Source: Planctellipticum variicoloris
GTDB taxonomy: Bacteria > Planctomycetota > Planctomycetia > Planctomycetales > Planctomycetaceae
DNA: 64,000 nucleotides
NCBI RefSeq assembly: GCF_030622045.1
Contig: NZ_CP130886.1
Span: 4,596,001 to 4,660,000 of the forward strand
Direction: 5' to 3'
The first letter of the stretch is position 1, and each line of letters opens with the position of its first letter. Below are positions 19,502 to 27,110 of this stretch, piece after piece. The translations under genes were made by a program, and so were the position numbers. The notes below the pieces were generated by a model. It saw only the letters and a list, made by a program, of their open reading frames with translations. It ran no database searches and was not told the origin of the DNA.

Positions 19502-20104
19502 ATGTCGACTGCACCCGCCTGCACGTATTCCGTCGAGGAATACCTCGCGCTCGAACGCCAGTCGGAGACGAGGCATCAGTATTACCGGGGTGAGATCTTC
19601 GCGATGACGGGAGGTTCGTTCCAGCACGCCACGATCATTTCGAATCTGGTGTTCAGAGCCAGAAGTGCTCTGCGCGACTCTGGTTGTCAGGCGCTGCCGA
19701 GCGATATGCGAGTGAAGTGTCCGTCCGGGCTGTATACCTACCCGGATGTTGTCGTGATCTGCGGCGACCCGCAATTGGAAGACAGCTACAGGGACACGCT
19801 CGTCAACCCGTTGGTGATTTTCGAAGTCCTGTCTCCGAGTACCGAAGCCTACGACCGAAGCAAGAAGTTTGAGTCCTACCGGGGAATCGAGTCGCTCCGT
19901 GAGTACGTGCTCGTTGCTCAGGACCAGATGCACGTCGAGCACTTCGTGCGTCAGCGCGATGCCAACCATTGGGATATGCACATTCTGCGACGCGCCGAAG
20001 AAGAACTTTCGATTTCGAATGGCCAAGGCCGCCTGAAACTGTCTGAGATCTACGAAAACGTCGAGTTCGCCCCCGCAAATGCGGACTCCCAACCTGCAAA
20101 CTGA
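19502..20104 (+). CDS. Uma2-family putative endonuclease inside the suf operon (second copy)
   Basis: A 200-residue Uma2/DUF820 protein between sufB (35-bp gap) and sufD (33-bp gap). Motifs: EYLALERQSETRHQYYRGEIFAM at the N-terminus, typical of Uma2, then YTYPDVVVICG and PLVIFEVLSPSTEAYDRSKKFESY with the E/K pair, and LREYVLVAQD. ATG 19502 is preceded by GGAGGA at good spacing. It belongs to a different Uma2 branch from the copy before sufB. Two independent Uma2 genes in one suf operon is the odd feature. Confidence 0.85.
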   Translation: MSTAPACTYSVEEYLALERQSETRHQYYRGEIFAMTGGSFQHATIISNLVFRARSALRDSGCQALPSDMRVKCPSGLYTYPDVVVICGDPQLEDSYRDTLVNPLVIFEVLSPSTEAYDRSKKFESYRGIESLREYVLVAQDQMHVEHFVRQRDANHWDMHILRRAEEELSISNGQGRLKLSEIYENVEFAPANADSQPAN

Positions 20105-20137
20105 ACCGTCTGCCGACGAAAGCCTGAGATTCCCGCC

Positions 20138-21448
20138 ATGCCCGCCGTGACTGCGACCGCCGTAGCTCCCTGGTCCGCCGATGCGCTCGAAGCCCTCGTG
20201 GCCGCCCGCAACGAACCCGTCTGGGTCGCCGAACGCCGGCGGGCCGCCTACGAAACCTACATCGATCTCTGCACCCGCGAGCTCGATCCCGAAGAGTGGA
20301 AGCGGATCGACCTGCGCGCCTTCCGTCCCGAGAAGTTCTCGCTCCGCGCGGACGCCGCTGCAGAAGCGACTTTCGCCACGCTGATGGCCGACCGCGGCGA
20401 GTTCGGCGGAGTCGTCTCGCATGTCGACGGCGTCTGCCGGTCCGCAACCCTCGACCCGGGCCTCGCCGCCAGAGGGGTGATCTTCGGCAGCCTGACGCAG
20501 GTCATCCTGGAACACGGAGAACTGCTGAAGGCCCGGCTGCTGGCCGAGGAGCCGGCCGACCGCTTCGCGGCCCTCCACGCCGCCTTCTGGACCGGCGGAG
20601 CCGTCCTCTACGTCCCGCGCGGCGTTGAAGTCGCCCAGCCGCTGTCGAGCCTGATCGGCCTCACCGCGGACGGAGCGGCAGATCTCAGTCATACGCTGGT
20701 GATTCTGGAGGAAGGAGCTTCCGCCACGCTGCTCGAAGAAACCGTCTCGGCAAATCCCACCGCCGCCGGTCTGCACGTCGGCTCGGTCCAGTTGCTGCTG
20801 GCCCCCGGATCCCGCCTGCGCTACGTGCAGCTCCAGAACTGGAACCAGAAAACCTGGCACTTCGCGCGCCAGTCGGGGCATATCGGCCGGGACGCATTCC
20901 TGCAGTGGACGGTCGGCGGGCTCGGAGCCAGGCTGGCCCACATCAACCAGCAGGTCCATCTGGACGGCCGCGGCGCTCAGGCCGAAGTCAACGGCGTCAC
21001 CTTCGCCACCGACCGCCAGCTCATCTCGTACTACACCCAGCAGACCCACCACGCTCCCGACACCCGCAGCGACCTGCTCTACAAAGACGTCCTCCGCGAT
21101 CGCGCCCGCGTCGTCTGGCGCGGCATGATCAAAGTCGACAAGGACGCCCAGCAGACCGACGGCTATCAGCGCAACGACGGCCTCATGATGAGCGACCACT
21201 GCCGTGTCGACGCCATCCCGGGCCTGGAAATTGAAGCCGACGACGTCCGCTGCACCCACGGCGCCACCGTCGGCCGGGTCGACGAAGAACAGCTCTTCTA
21301 CTGCATGTGCCGCGGACTCGCCCGGCAGGAAGCGATGCATATGATCGTGGAAGGCTTCTTTCAGCGGGTCTACGATCGCATTCCGGTCGAACTGGTCCGG
21401 GAAACTCTCAGCCAGGCCGTGGAACGCAAACTGGGGCTCGGCGAGTAA
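20138..21448 (+). CDS. sufD: Fe-S cluster assembly protein SufD
   Basis: A 436-residue SufD, structural partner of SufB in the SufBC2D scaffold. Recognisable: AFRPEKFSL early, AVLYVPRGVEVAQPLSSLIGLT, TLVILEEGASATLLEETVS, then LISYYTQQTHHAPDTRSDLLYKDVL, RVVWRGMIKVDKDAQQTDGYQ and CTHGATVGRVDEEQLFYCMCRGL. The HH pair in QQTHHAPDT corresponds to the conserved SufD histidine region. It follows the second Uma2 gene and precedes the Rieske-MIP18 fusion. No sufS or sufU gene is present in the window, so the desulfurase is encoded elsewhere. Confidence 0.96.
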   Translation: MPAVTATAVAPWSADALEALVAARNEPVWVAERRRAAYETYIDLCTRELDPEEWKRIDLRAFRPEKFSLRADAAAEATFATLMADRGEFGGVVSHVDGVCRSATLDPGLAARGVIFGSLTQVILEHGELLKARLLAEEPADRFAALHAAFWTGGAVLYVPRGVEVAQPLSSLIGLTADGAADLSHTLVILEEGASATLLEETVSANPTAAGLHVGSVQLLLAPGSRLRYVQLQNWNQKTWHFARQSGHIGRDAFLQWTVGGLGARLAHINQQVHLDGRGAQAEVNGVTFATDRQLISYYTQQTHHAPDTRSDLLYKDVLRDRARVVWRGMIKVDKDAQQTDGYQRNDGLMMSDHCRVDAIPGLEIEADDVRCTHGATVGRVDEEQLFYCMCRGLARQEAMHMIVEGFFQRVYDRIPVELVRETLSQAVERKLGLGE

Positions 21449-21534
21449 CCCGACGAGTCCTGCCCTTTCCGCACATTTCAACTCAACGCCGGCCGGGTGT
21501 TCGCCCGCCGGCCGGCATTCTCGATCGGGACATC

Positions 21535-22263
21535 ATGTCAGACTTTGAACTCGCCGCCGTCTCCGGAGAAATCCCGCCGGGCGGCCGGAAAAGCATTTTT
21601 GTCGATGATCTGCCGGCGCTGCTGATCCGGATCGAAAACCGCTACTTCGCCGTCGAAGACGTCTGCACGCACGACGGTCAGCCCCTCACCGACGGCCAGA
21701 TCATCGATTGCCAGATCGTCTGCCCCCGACACGGCGCCCGCTTCGATCTGGCGACGGGCAAGCCGACGAGGATGCCCGCCACCTCGGCAATCCGCACCTT
21801 CGCCGTCGAAGTCCGCACCGACGGCGTCTACGTCAGCCCGGATGCACCGCCCGCCGAACCCGAAGCAGCCGCCGTCGCAGCCTCCATTCCCGCGGCCACC
21901 CCGATTGCTGCGACTGCTCCGGTTGCAGGGGATAGCCCTGTCGGGGCGGGAGTCGTCGTCGGGGACATCACCGATGACGCCGTCATCGAAGCGCTCCGGG
22001 AAGTCATCGACCCCGAGCTGATGATCAACATCGTCGACCTGGGACTCGTCTACTCCGTCCAGCAGACCGAAGGCAAAGTCGGCGTCGAGATGACCCTCAC
22101 CAGCCCGGCCTGTCCCGCCGGACCGCAGATCATTCATCAGTCGCGAACCGCCGTCGAGCGAATTCCCGGCGTCAGCGAAGTCGAGATCAAGCTCACCATG
22201 TCGCCCCCGTGGTCGCCCGACCGCATGACAGACGCCGCCCGCGATCAGTTGGGAATTTTTTAA
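21535..22263 (+). CDS. Rieske ferredoxin fused to MIP18/SufT (DUF59) domain
   Basis: A 242-residue two-domain protein. Residues 1-100 form a Rieske-type [2Fe-2S] domain with ligands C44-x-H46 (CTHDGQ) and C63-x2-H66 (CPRHG), as in NirD/ferredoxin-type Rieske proteins. An Ala/Pro linker (105-140) leads to a MIP18/PaaD/SufT domain (148-242) with DPELMINIVDLGLVY, the conserved cysteine C193 in SPACPAGP and MSPPWSPDRM. SufT-type proteins help Fe-S maturation; the Rieske half could supply electrons. ATG 21535 gives the complete Rieske fold. Last gene of the suf block, 86 bases after sufD. Confidence 0.9.
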   Translation: MSDFELAAVSGEIPPGGRKSIFVDDLPALLIRIENRYFAVEDVCTHDGQPLTDGQIIDCQIVCPRHGARFDLATGKPTRMPATSAIRTFAVEVRTDGVYVSPDAPPAEPEAAAVAASIPAATPIAATAPVAGDSPVGAGVVVGDITDDAVIEALREVIDPELMINIVDLGLVYSVQQTEGKVGVEMTLTSPACPAGPQIIHQSRTAVERIPGVSEVEIKLTMSPPWSPDRMTDAARDQLGIF

Positions 22264-22644
22264 ATCACCGGCATCGACTCTGAAACAAGGCACATTTGAG
22301 TCTTGTTCCCTCTCCCGCTGTCTTCAGTGGCAGAGGGCCAGGGTGAGGATCTTCGAAAGCGCCGAGGCGTCGTCCACGGAGAAACGACGGCGTGCCTCAC
22401 ATTCGTGGCCCGGGATTTAAGATTGCGATGTCTGTGTTGCGGGTCCGCCAGACGAAAATTGGGCAGGCCGGGGATCAGGGGTTTCGGGACGGCCAATCAC
22501 CCGACCTGCCCAGGACGGACGCAAATCCGCGCACATCCACAATTCGGTCGCAGTCACCTGTAGCGTTCTCGCAATGACGCTTCTTCAAGACTCATCCTGC
22601 TCGCGCTCTTCCGCCAGTCATCGGTCCCAATTTCGAAGAGATAA
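22264..22644. other. 381-bp convergent intergenic region
   Basis: Between the suf block and the convergent sulP gene no gene is supported. Near 22308-22346 is a hairpin-like element of the type CCCTCTCCC...AGAGGGCCAGGGTGAGG, with CCCTCT pairing with AGAGGG, which may act as a weak bidirectional end signal; there is no T-run. Confidence 0.45.
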
Positions 22645-24294
22645 TCAGGCCTTCGCAGACAGCGTGGCGTCCTTCAATCGAGTCGCCAGCGGATGCTTGG
22701 AAAGCCCCCGGTGCTCGTCCAGCCCGACCAGCCGCAACGTGCGGCCGACGTGCTGGAAGTCTTCCTGCAGAGCATGCAGCTTCTCCATCGTGCTGTGATC
22801 CACGACGCGCGCCGCCGAGAGATCGAGCACCACGATTCGGTCGGGACTGACCGCCATCACGGCCTTGTTCAATCCGATCCAGGTCGAGAAGACCGCCGAG
22901 TTGTTGACGCGGATGCACGTTGTCGTGTCGTCGAGTTCTTCAACTTCCACGCCGGACTTGAAGAACGACGCCATCGAGACGCCGCTGAAGCAGTGCACGA
23001 GGATCTGCAACCCCAGACCGATGAATACGCCGACCAGCAGGTCCGTCATCAGCACGCCGATCATCGTCCCGGCGAAAACCAGCAACTGCTCCGGCCCGAT
23101 CCTGTACATGTGAATGAATTCCCGCGGATGAGCCAGGCGGAATCCGGTGTAAACCAGCATCGCCGCCAGCGCGGCCAGCGGGATCTTGTGAATCAGCATC
23201 GGCAGCGTCGCGACCAGAATCAGCAGGAACAGGCCGTGGAACATGTTCGCAAATCGCGAGCGGGCGCCGTTATCGATATTCGCCTTGCTGCGGACGATCT
23301 CCGAGATCATCGGGATTCCGCCGATGAAGGCCACCAGCGTGTTCGCCGTCCCCACCGCCAGCAGATCGCGATTGATATCCGTCTTCCGGCGCATCGGGTC
23401 GAGCACGTCCACAGCCTTCGCGGACAGCAGCGACTCCAGCGAGCCGATCAGCGTGAACATCACGATCCACTTCATGCCGACCGGAGTCAGCACCGCCGAA
23501 AAATCGGGCCGCATAATTGCGTTGAGAATGCTGCCTGGCACATTCACGAGGAACTTGCTGGAGATCTCGTGTTGCGCGCCGGCAAAGCTGTAGGTATGAG
23601 TGTGATCCAGGTCGAACAGCAACCCCAGTGGAATCGCCAGCGCCAGAACCAGAATCTGACCGGGAATCCGCTTCAGCGCAGCGATCTTCACCAGCGGCCA
23701 CGTGAACAGCAGGATCAGCGACAGCACGCCGATCACGGCGATTTCCGGATTGGCCTTCATGATCGAACTGGGAATCTCCGCCAGCAGGTGCAGAGGCTCT
23801 TTCCCGTGCGGCGTCACCCCCAGCACCATATGCGACTGCTTGGCCAGAATGATCACGCCGATCGCCGCCAGCATCCCGTGGACAGCCGCCGTTGGAAACA
23901 GATCGCTGATGAAGCCGGACCGCAGCAGCGCAGCCCCGACTTGAATCAGTCCTGCCACAACGCAAATTCCCAACGTCAACTGCTGAGCCCGCAGAGCCGC
24001 CTCCGGTTCCGCGGACATGCCGCCCCCCAGTTCGAGCACGCAGCCCAGCACAATCGCGATCATCCCGGCCGCAGGCCCCTTGATCGTCAACTCCGAATTG
24101 CTGATCCAAGGCGTCACCAGGCCGCCAACGATGGCGGAAAACACTCCCGCGGTCGCCGGGAAACCGCTGGCCAGCGAAATCGCCAGACACAACGGCAAGG
24201 CGATCAAAAACACCAGAAACCCGGACGTCATGTCCGCCCGCAGGTTCCGGGAGAATCCCGAAAAAGCCGGGGCTGGCAGAGAAGACTCGATCAT
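22645..24294 (-). CDS. SulP-family inorganic anion transporter
   Basis: A 549-residue SulP (SLC26-like) membrane protein. About residues 20-430 hold 12-14 hydrophobic segments, starting with the family motif LIALPLCLAISLASGFP, then SNSELTIKGPAAGMIAIVLG and IGGIPMISEIVRSKANIDNGARSR. A STAS-like C-terminal domain follows (VDHSTMEKLHALQEDFQHVGRTLRLVGLDEHRGLSKHPLAT). SulP members carry sulfate or bicarbonate; the compact sequence type and lack of sulfate genes nearby leave both possible. ATG 24294 with the usual amphipathic N-terminus (SLPAPAFSGFSRNLRADMTSG). Monocistronic. Confidence 0.9.
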   Translation of the reverse strand: MIESSLPAPAFSGFSRNLRADMTSGFLVFLIALPLCLAISLASGFPATAGVFSAIVGGLVTPWISNSELTIKGPAAGMIAIVLGCVLELGGGMSAEPEAALRAQQLTLGICVVAGLIQVGAALLRSGFISDLFPTAAVHGMLAAIGVIILAKQSHMVLGVTPHGKEPLHLLAEIPSSIMKANPEIAVIGVLSLILLFTWPLVKIAALKRIPGQILVLALAIPLGLLFDLDHTHTYSFAGAQHEISSKFLVNVPGSILNAIMRPDFSAVLTPVGMKWIVMFTLIGSLESLLSAKAVDVLDPMRRKTDINRDLLAVGTANTLVAFIGGIPMISEIVRSKANIDNGARSRFANMFHGLFLLILVATLPMLIHKIPLAALAAMLVYTGFRLAHPREFIHMYRIGPEQLLVFAGTMIGVLMTDLLVGVFIGLGLQILVHCFSGVSMASFFKSGVEVEELDDTTTCIRVNNSAVFSTWIGLNKAVMAVSPDRIVVLDLSAARVVDHSTMEKLHALQEDFQHVGRTLRLVGLDEHRGLSKHPLATRLKDATLSAKA

Positions 24295-24731
24295 GAACCT
24301 GCTCCTGGATCCGCAGCGCGGACCCCATGACAGAACCGTAAGTCACCATCGACAACGGGAAGTGGCGTCGAGCCCATCCGGGCCGGTTTTGAGGCGGGAA
24401 AACTCTCGGAGAGATCGTCAACGGGCCGCGAGCTTCGCCGCAACCGATTGCGTTATCATCACAGTAGCATTTTTAACCTGAACCACCCCGCGGCCAACAC
24501 AGCGTACGCTGACATTCCAGTAAGGCGAGATCTCGACAGTTCCATCTTTATGCGACTTGCGGCCCGGCCATCCCTCCGCCAGGCTGCATGAATCTCGCTT
24601 TCGAAGAGGACATCGCGCGGGTTTTCAGCCGCAAAAACAGAGCGGCGGAGCACAGTCACGCTGTGCTCCGCCGCTGATTTTCAATCGGGTCTCCGCCCCG
24701 TCATCCCGAAACATTACAGATTCGTCAGCTC
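24295..24731. other. 437-bp gap between SMP-30-like gene and sulP
   Basis: No gene seen. It contains the intrinsic terminator of the SMP-30-like gene (24631-24674) and, nearer sulP, an AT-richer stretch around 24445-24480 that probably carries the sulP promoter; I cannot name its boxes with confidence. Confidence 0.45.
24631..24674 (-). terminator. Intrinsic terminator after the SMP-30-like gene
   Basis: A perfect 14-bp stem, GCGGCGGAGCACAG (24642-24655) with CTGTGCTCCGCCGC (24661-24674) around TCACG. Read on the minus strand, the stem is followed by TCTGTTTTTG, a T-run. It sits 58 bases past the stop of the gene at 24732. Confidence 0.8.
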
Positions 24732-25610
24732 CTACGGCGCCAGTTCGTACGCCACAACCCGATTCTCCATCATCTGCGGAAGAATCAGCAGCTTCTCTTT
24801 CGGCAGATAGGCATGGTCCGCCGTCCCCTTGGCGAACTGGCCCACGACCCGCGCCTCTCCCGACGCCGAAATGTGGAACACTTTCCCCGCCGCCCAGTCA
24901 GTCACAACGTAGCCCCCCCGGCCGTCCAGTTCGATCCCGTCCAGGTTCCCCGTCGGCGTCTTCGTGATCGGCGTCACCTGCTTCGTTTTCAGATCCAGCG
25001 ACAACAGCCGACCGGGCGTCTTCGGCATGAAGTCCGCGGCATAGCCCCAGGCAGCCAGCAGCAGCCGGTCGCCATCCACCAGCAGGCCGTTGGGACTTTC
25101 GAGCTGCTCCCCTTCAGCAAACAGCGTCGCCTTCCCGCCCGAGATCGCATAAATCTTGCTCTCCGGCATGTCCGACACGTACACGGTCCCATCCGGCCCC
25201 GCCGCGACATCGTTCAGGAACTTCGCCCCCTCAATCGCAATCCGGTCCACGATCTTCCCGTCCGCCAGCGAGATCGACACGACCTGGTCGATGTCGCTGA
25301 TCCACAGCTTCCCCTTCGCGGACCGCAGTCCCTTCGGCGCGTCCAGCCCCGTCGCCCATTTCGCAGCAATCACCTCTCCCTGAGGAGTCAGCTTCGAGAT
25401 GTAGCCGTTCCCGTCCTTCTTCGCCCCTTCGCCGTCGATGTTCGACACAAACAGAAACCCCGTTTCCGGGTCGAGATGCGCACTCTCCGGCACCGCCAGT
25501 CCCTTGTCGACCGACCAGACAACCTTCAATGACGGCCCCGCCGGCCTGTCTTCCGCCACCACCACGTTCAGCGAAGCCGCCAGCGCGGCAGCGCAAATCA
25601 ACAGACGCAT
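24732..25610 (-). CDS. Exported SMP-30/gluconolactonase-like beta-propeller
   Basis: A 292-residue protein with signal peptide (MRLLICAAALAASLNVVVAE) and a six-bladed SMP-30/LRE-type propeller: PESAHLDPETGFLFVSNIDG, LNDVAAGPDGTVYVSDMPESKIY, SPNGLLVDGDRLLLAAWG and NLDGIELDGRGGYVVTDW. In SMP-30 enzymes a Glu, Asn and Asp bind the metal; E42 of PESAH, N in SPNGLL and D in LDGIEL could serve. Likely a periplasmic lactonase or a non-enzymatic propeller. It has a strong terminator downstream and is divergent from the DUF3500 gene. Confidence 0.8.
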   Translation of the reverse strand: MRLLICAAALAASLNVVVAEDRPAGPSLKVVWSVDKGLAVPESAHLDPETGFLFVSNIDGEGAKKDGNGYISKLTPQGEVIAAKWATGLDAPKGLRSAKGKLWISDIDQVVSISLADGKIVDRIAIEGAKFLNDVAAGPDGTVYVSDMPESKIYAISGGKATLFAEGEQLESPNGLLVDGDRLLLAAWGYAADFMPKTPGRLLSLDLKTKQVTPITKTPTGNLDGIELDGRGGYVVTDWAAGKVFHISASGEARVVGQFAKGTADHAYLPKEKLLILPQMMENRVVAYELAP

Positions 25611-25878
25611 TGAATTCCTCCACAGTAAGACGCAACCGGACCCGTCGCCGGCAGACGCCCCCTTCTATACCGGGCGCCGCAACAGTCTGCCAGCGCCGAA
25701 ATCCTCGCGCCACAGCCGACCTCAGCTCACGCCGTCCCCCGTCCCATTTTCATGGACCGACGTCGCACTCTGTCGATTCATCCTCGCGCTGCAAATCGGC
25801 AATTGCCAAATCGCTTCGAGCGGCGGCATACTGAAGCCACTCCGTCCGTTCCCCGTTTCGACTTTGAGGAGGCCGACC

Positions 25879-26910
25879 ATGCTCAATTGCCCGGATTGCA
25901 ATCCCCAGGACGCGACACCCGTCACTCGCCGCTCCTTCGTAAAAACCGTCGGCGCGACCGCCCTCGCCGCCACTGCAGTTCCCGCGCTGGCCCGTGCGGC
26001 CGAGGATTCCGCCAGCAAACCGGAATCCCTCGTCAAGAAACTCTACGACTCGCTCCAGCCTCAGCAGCGCGAAGAAGTCGCCTTCGCCTGGGACCACACC
26101 GACGACCGCGGCCTCCTCCGCCTGCACGTCTCCAACAACTGGAATATCACCGATCCCCGCGTCGCCAGCGGATTCTTCACGAAAGACCAGCAGGACATCA
26201 TCGAAGCCATCTTCTGGGATCTCTATTCCCCGGAGTGGCACGACCGCATCCGCAAGCAGCTTAAAGACGACGCCGGCGGCTACGGCAAAGAACAGTCGAT
26301 CGCCATCTTCGGCGAACCCGGCACCGGCAAGTTCGAATTCGTCATGACCGGCCGACACCTCACCATCCGCTGCGATGGCGACAGCACCGAGCATACAGCC
26401 TTCGGCGGCCCCATCTTTTACGGTCACGCCGCCCAGGACTTCAACGAACAGCCCGACCACCCGGGCAATGTCTACTGGCACCAGGCGCTCAAAGCCAACG
26501 AACTCTTCAAAATGCTCGACGGCAAGCAGCGGGAACAGGCCCTCGTCGCCAAGTCGCCCGCCGAACGCCAGGTCCACTTCCAGCCGAAGCCCGAAGACCG
26601 CCCCGGCGTCGCGATTGCAGACCTCAGCGCCGACCAGAAGGCCCACGCCCAGCAGATCCTCAGCCTGCTGCTCGAACCCTACCGCCTGTCGGATCAGGCC
26701 GAAGCCCGCAAGTGCCTCGAATCCAAAGGGGGCCTCGACGCCTGCAAGCTCGCCTTCTTCCAGGAACCCGACATCGGCAACGACAAACTCTGGGACAACT
26801 GGCGCCTCGAAGGCCCCGCCTTCGTCTGGCACTACCGCGGCGCCCCCCACGTCCACGTCTGGGTCAACATCGCCGATGACCAGAACGTCAAGATCACCAC
26901 AAAGGGCTGA
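25879..26910 (+). CDS. Tat-exported DUF3500 family protein
   Basis: A 343-residue protein with a twin-arginine signal (TRRSFVKTVGATALAATAVPALARA, split at the R17-R18 pair) and a DUF3500 domain (PF12006): KLYDSLQPQQREEVAFAWDH at the start, then FVMTGRHLTIRCDGD, AFGGPIFYGH, and the C-terminal WRLEGPAFVWHYRGAPHVHVWVNI. Several histidines in the last part suggest metal binding, but no activity is known for the family. ATG 25879 is preceded by GAGGAGG. Folding before export (Tat) fits a cofactor-bearing periplasmic protein. Followed at once by dispersed hairpin repeats. Confidence 0.85.
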   Translation: MLNCPDCNPQDATPVTRRSFVKTVGATALAATAVPALARAAEDSASKPESLVKKLYDSLQPQQREEVAFAWDHTDDRGLLRLHVSNNWNITDPRVASGFFTKDQQDIIEAIFWDLYSPEWHDRIRKQLKDDAGGYGKEQSIAIFGEPGTGKFEFVMTGRHLTIRCDGDSTEHTAFGGPIFYGHAAQDFNEQPDHPGNVYWHQALKANELFKMLDGKQREQALVAKSPAERQVHFQPKPEDRPGVAIADLSADQKAHAQQILSLLLEPYRLSDQAEARKCLESKGGLDACKLAFFQEPDIGNDKLWDNWRLEGPAFVWHYRGAPHVHVWVNIADDQNVKITTKG

Positions 26911-26931
26911 TTGCAGGGAAGTCATTGACTC

Positions 26932-26980
26932 GCTCCCAGGCTCCGCCTGGGAGCGCCCTCTTCCGACGCTCTGCGTCGTC
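26932..26980 (-). repeat. Two-hairpin repeat unit, copy 1
   Basis: GCTCCCAGG/CCTGGGAGC stem (26932-26954) and, after CCCTCTTCC, a second stem GACGC-TCT-GCGTC (26965-26977). Oriented opposite to the copies at 41.3, 53.7 and 54.3 kb. It lies 22 bases past the DUF3500 stop and may also serve as its 3' end structure. Confidence 0.75.
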
Positions 26981-26983
26981 CGG

Positions 26984-27030
26984 ATGGCTCGGCTGAAGGC
27001 CGGGCGGCGTCGCCGCAAGAGGCCGCAGGT
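26984..27030 (+). repeat. GGCCGGGCGGC repeat, copy 1
   Basis: GGCTCGGCTGAAGGCCGGG, a GGCG-GC...GCCGC hairpin, then AAGAGGCCGCAG. The same order of words is found at 49826-49873 and, inverted, at 49917-49970 and 58213-58266. It directly follows the first two-hairpin repeat. Confidence 0.65.
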
Positions 27031-27110
27031 GGACTCCCACTGACCTCGCAGACTCCATCACGAGCCCGGACAGGGCGCGTCAATTCCACCAGCCAGTCTG
27101 CCGATGCTCA

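Noticed and set aside
19253-21481. A 742-codon open frame antisense to sufB, Uma2 and sufD
   Set aside because: It spans three recognised genes and their spacers and shows no domain; shadow of codon bias.
26932-26980. Plain intrinsic terminator for the DUF3500 gene
   Set aside because: Stable stem in the right place, but no T-run follows and the same unit occurs upstream of and inside genes, so it is treated as a dispersed repeat.
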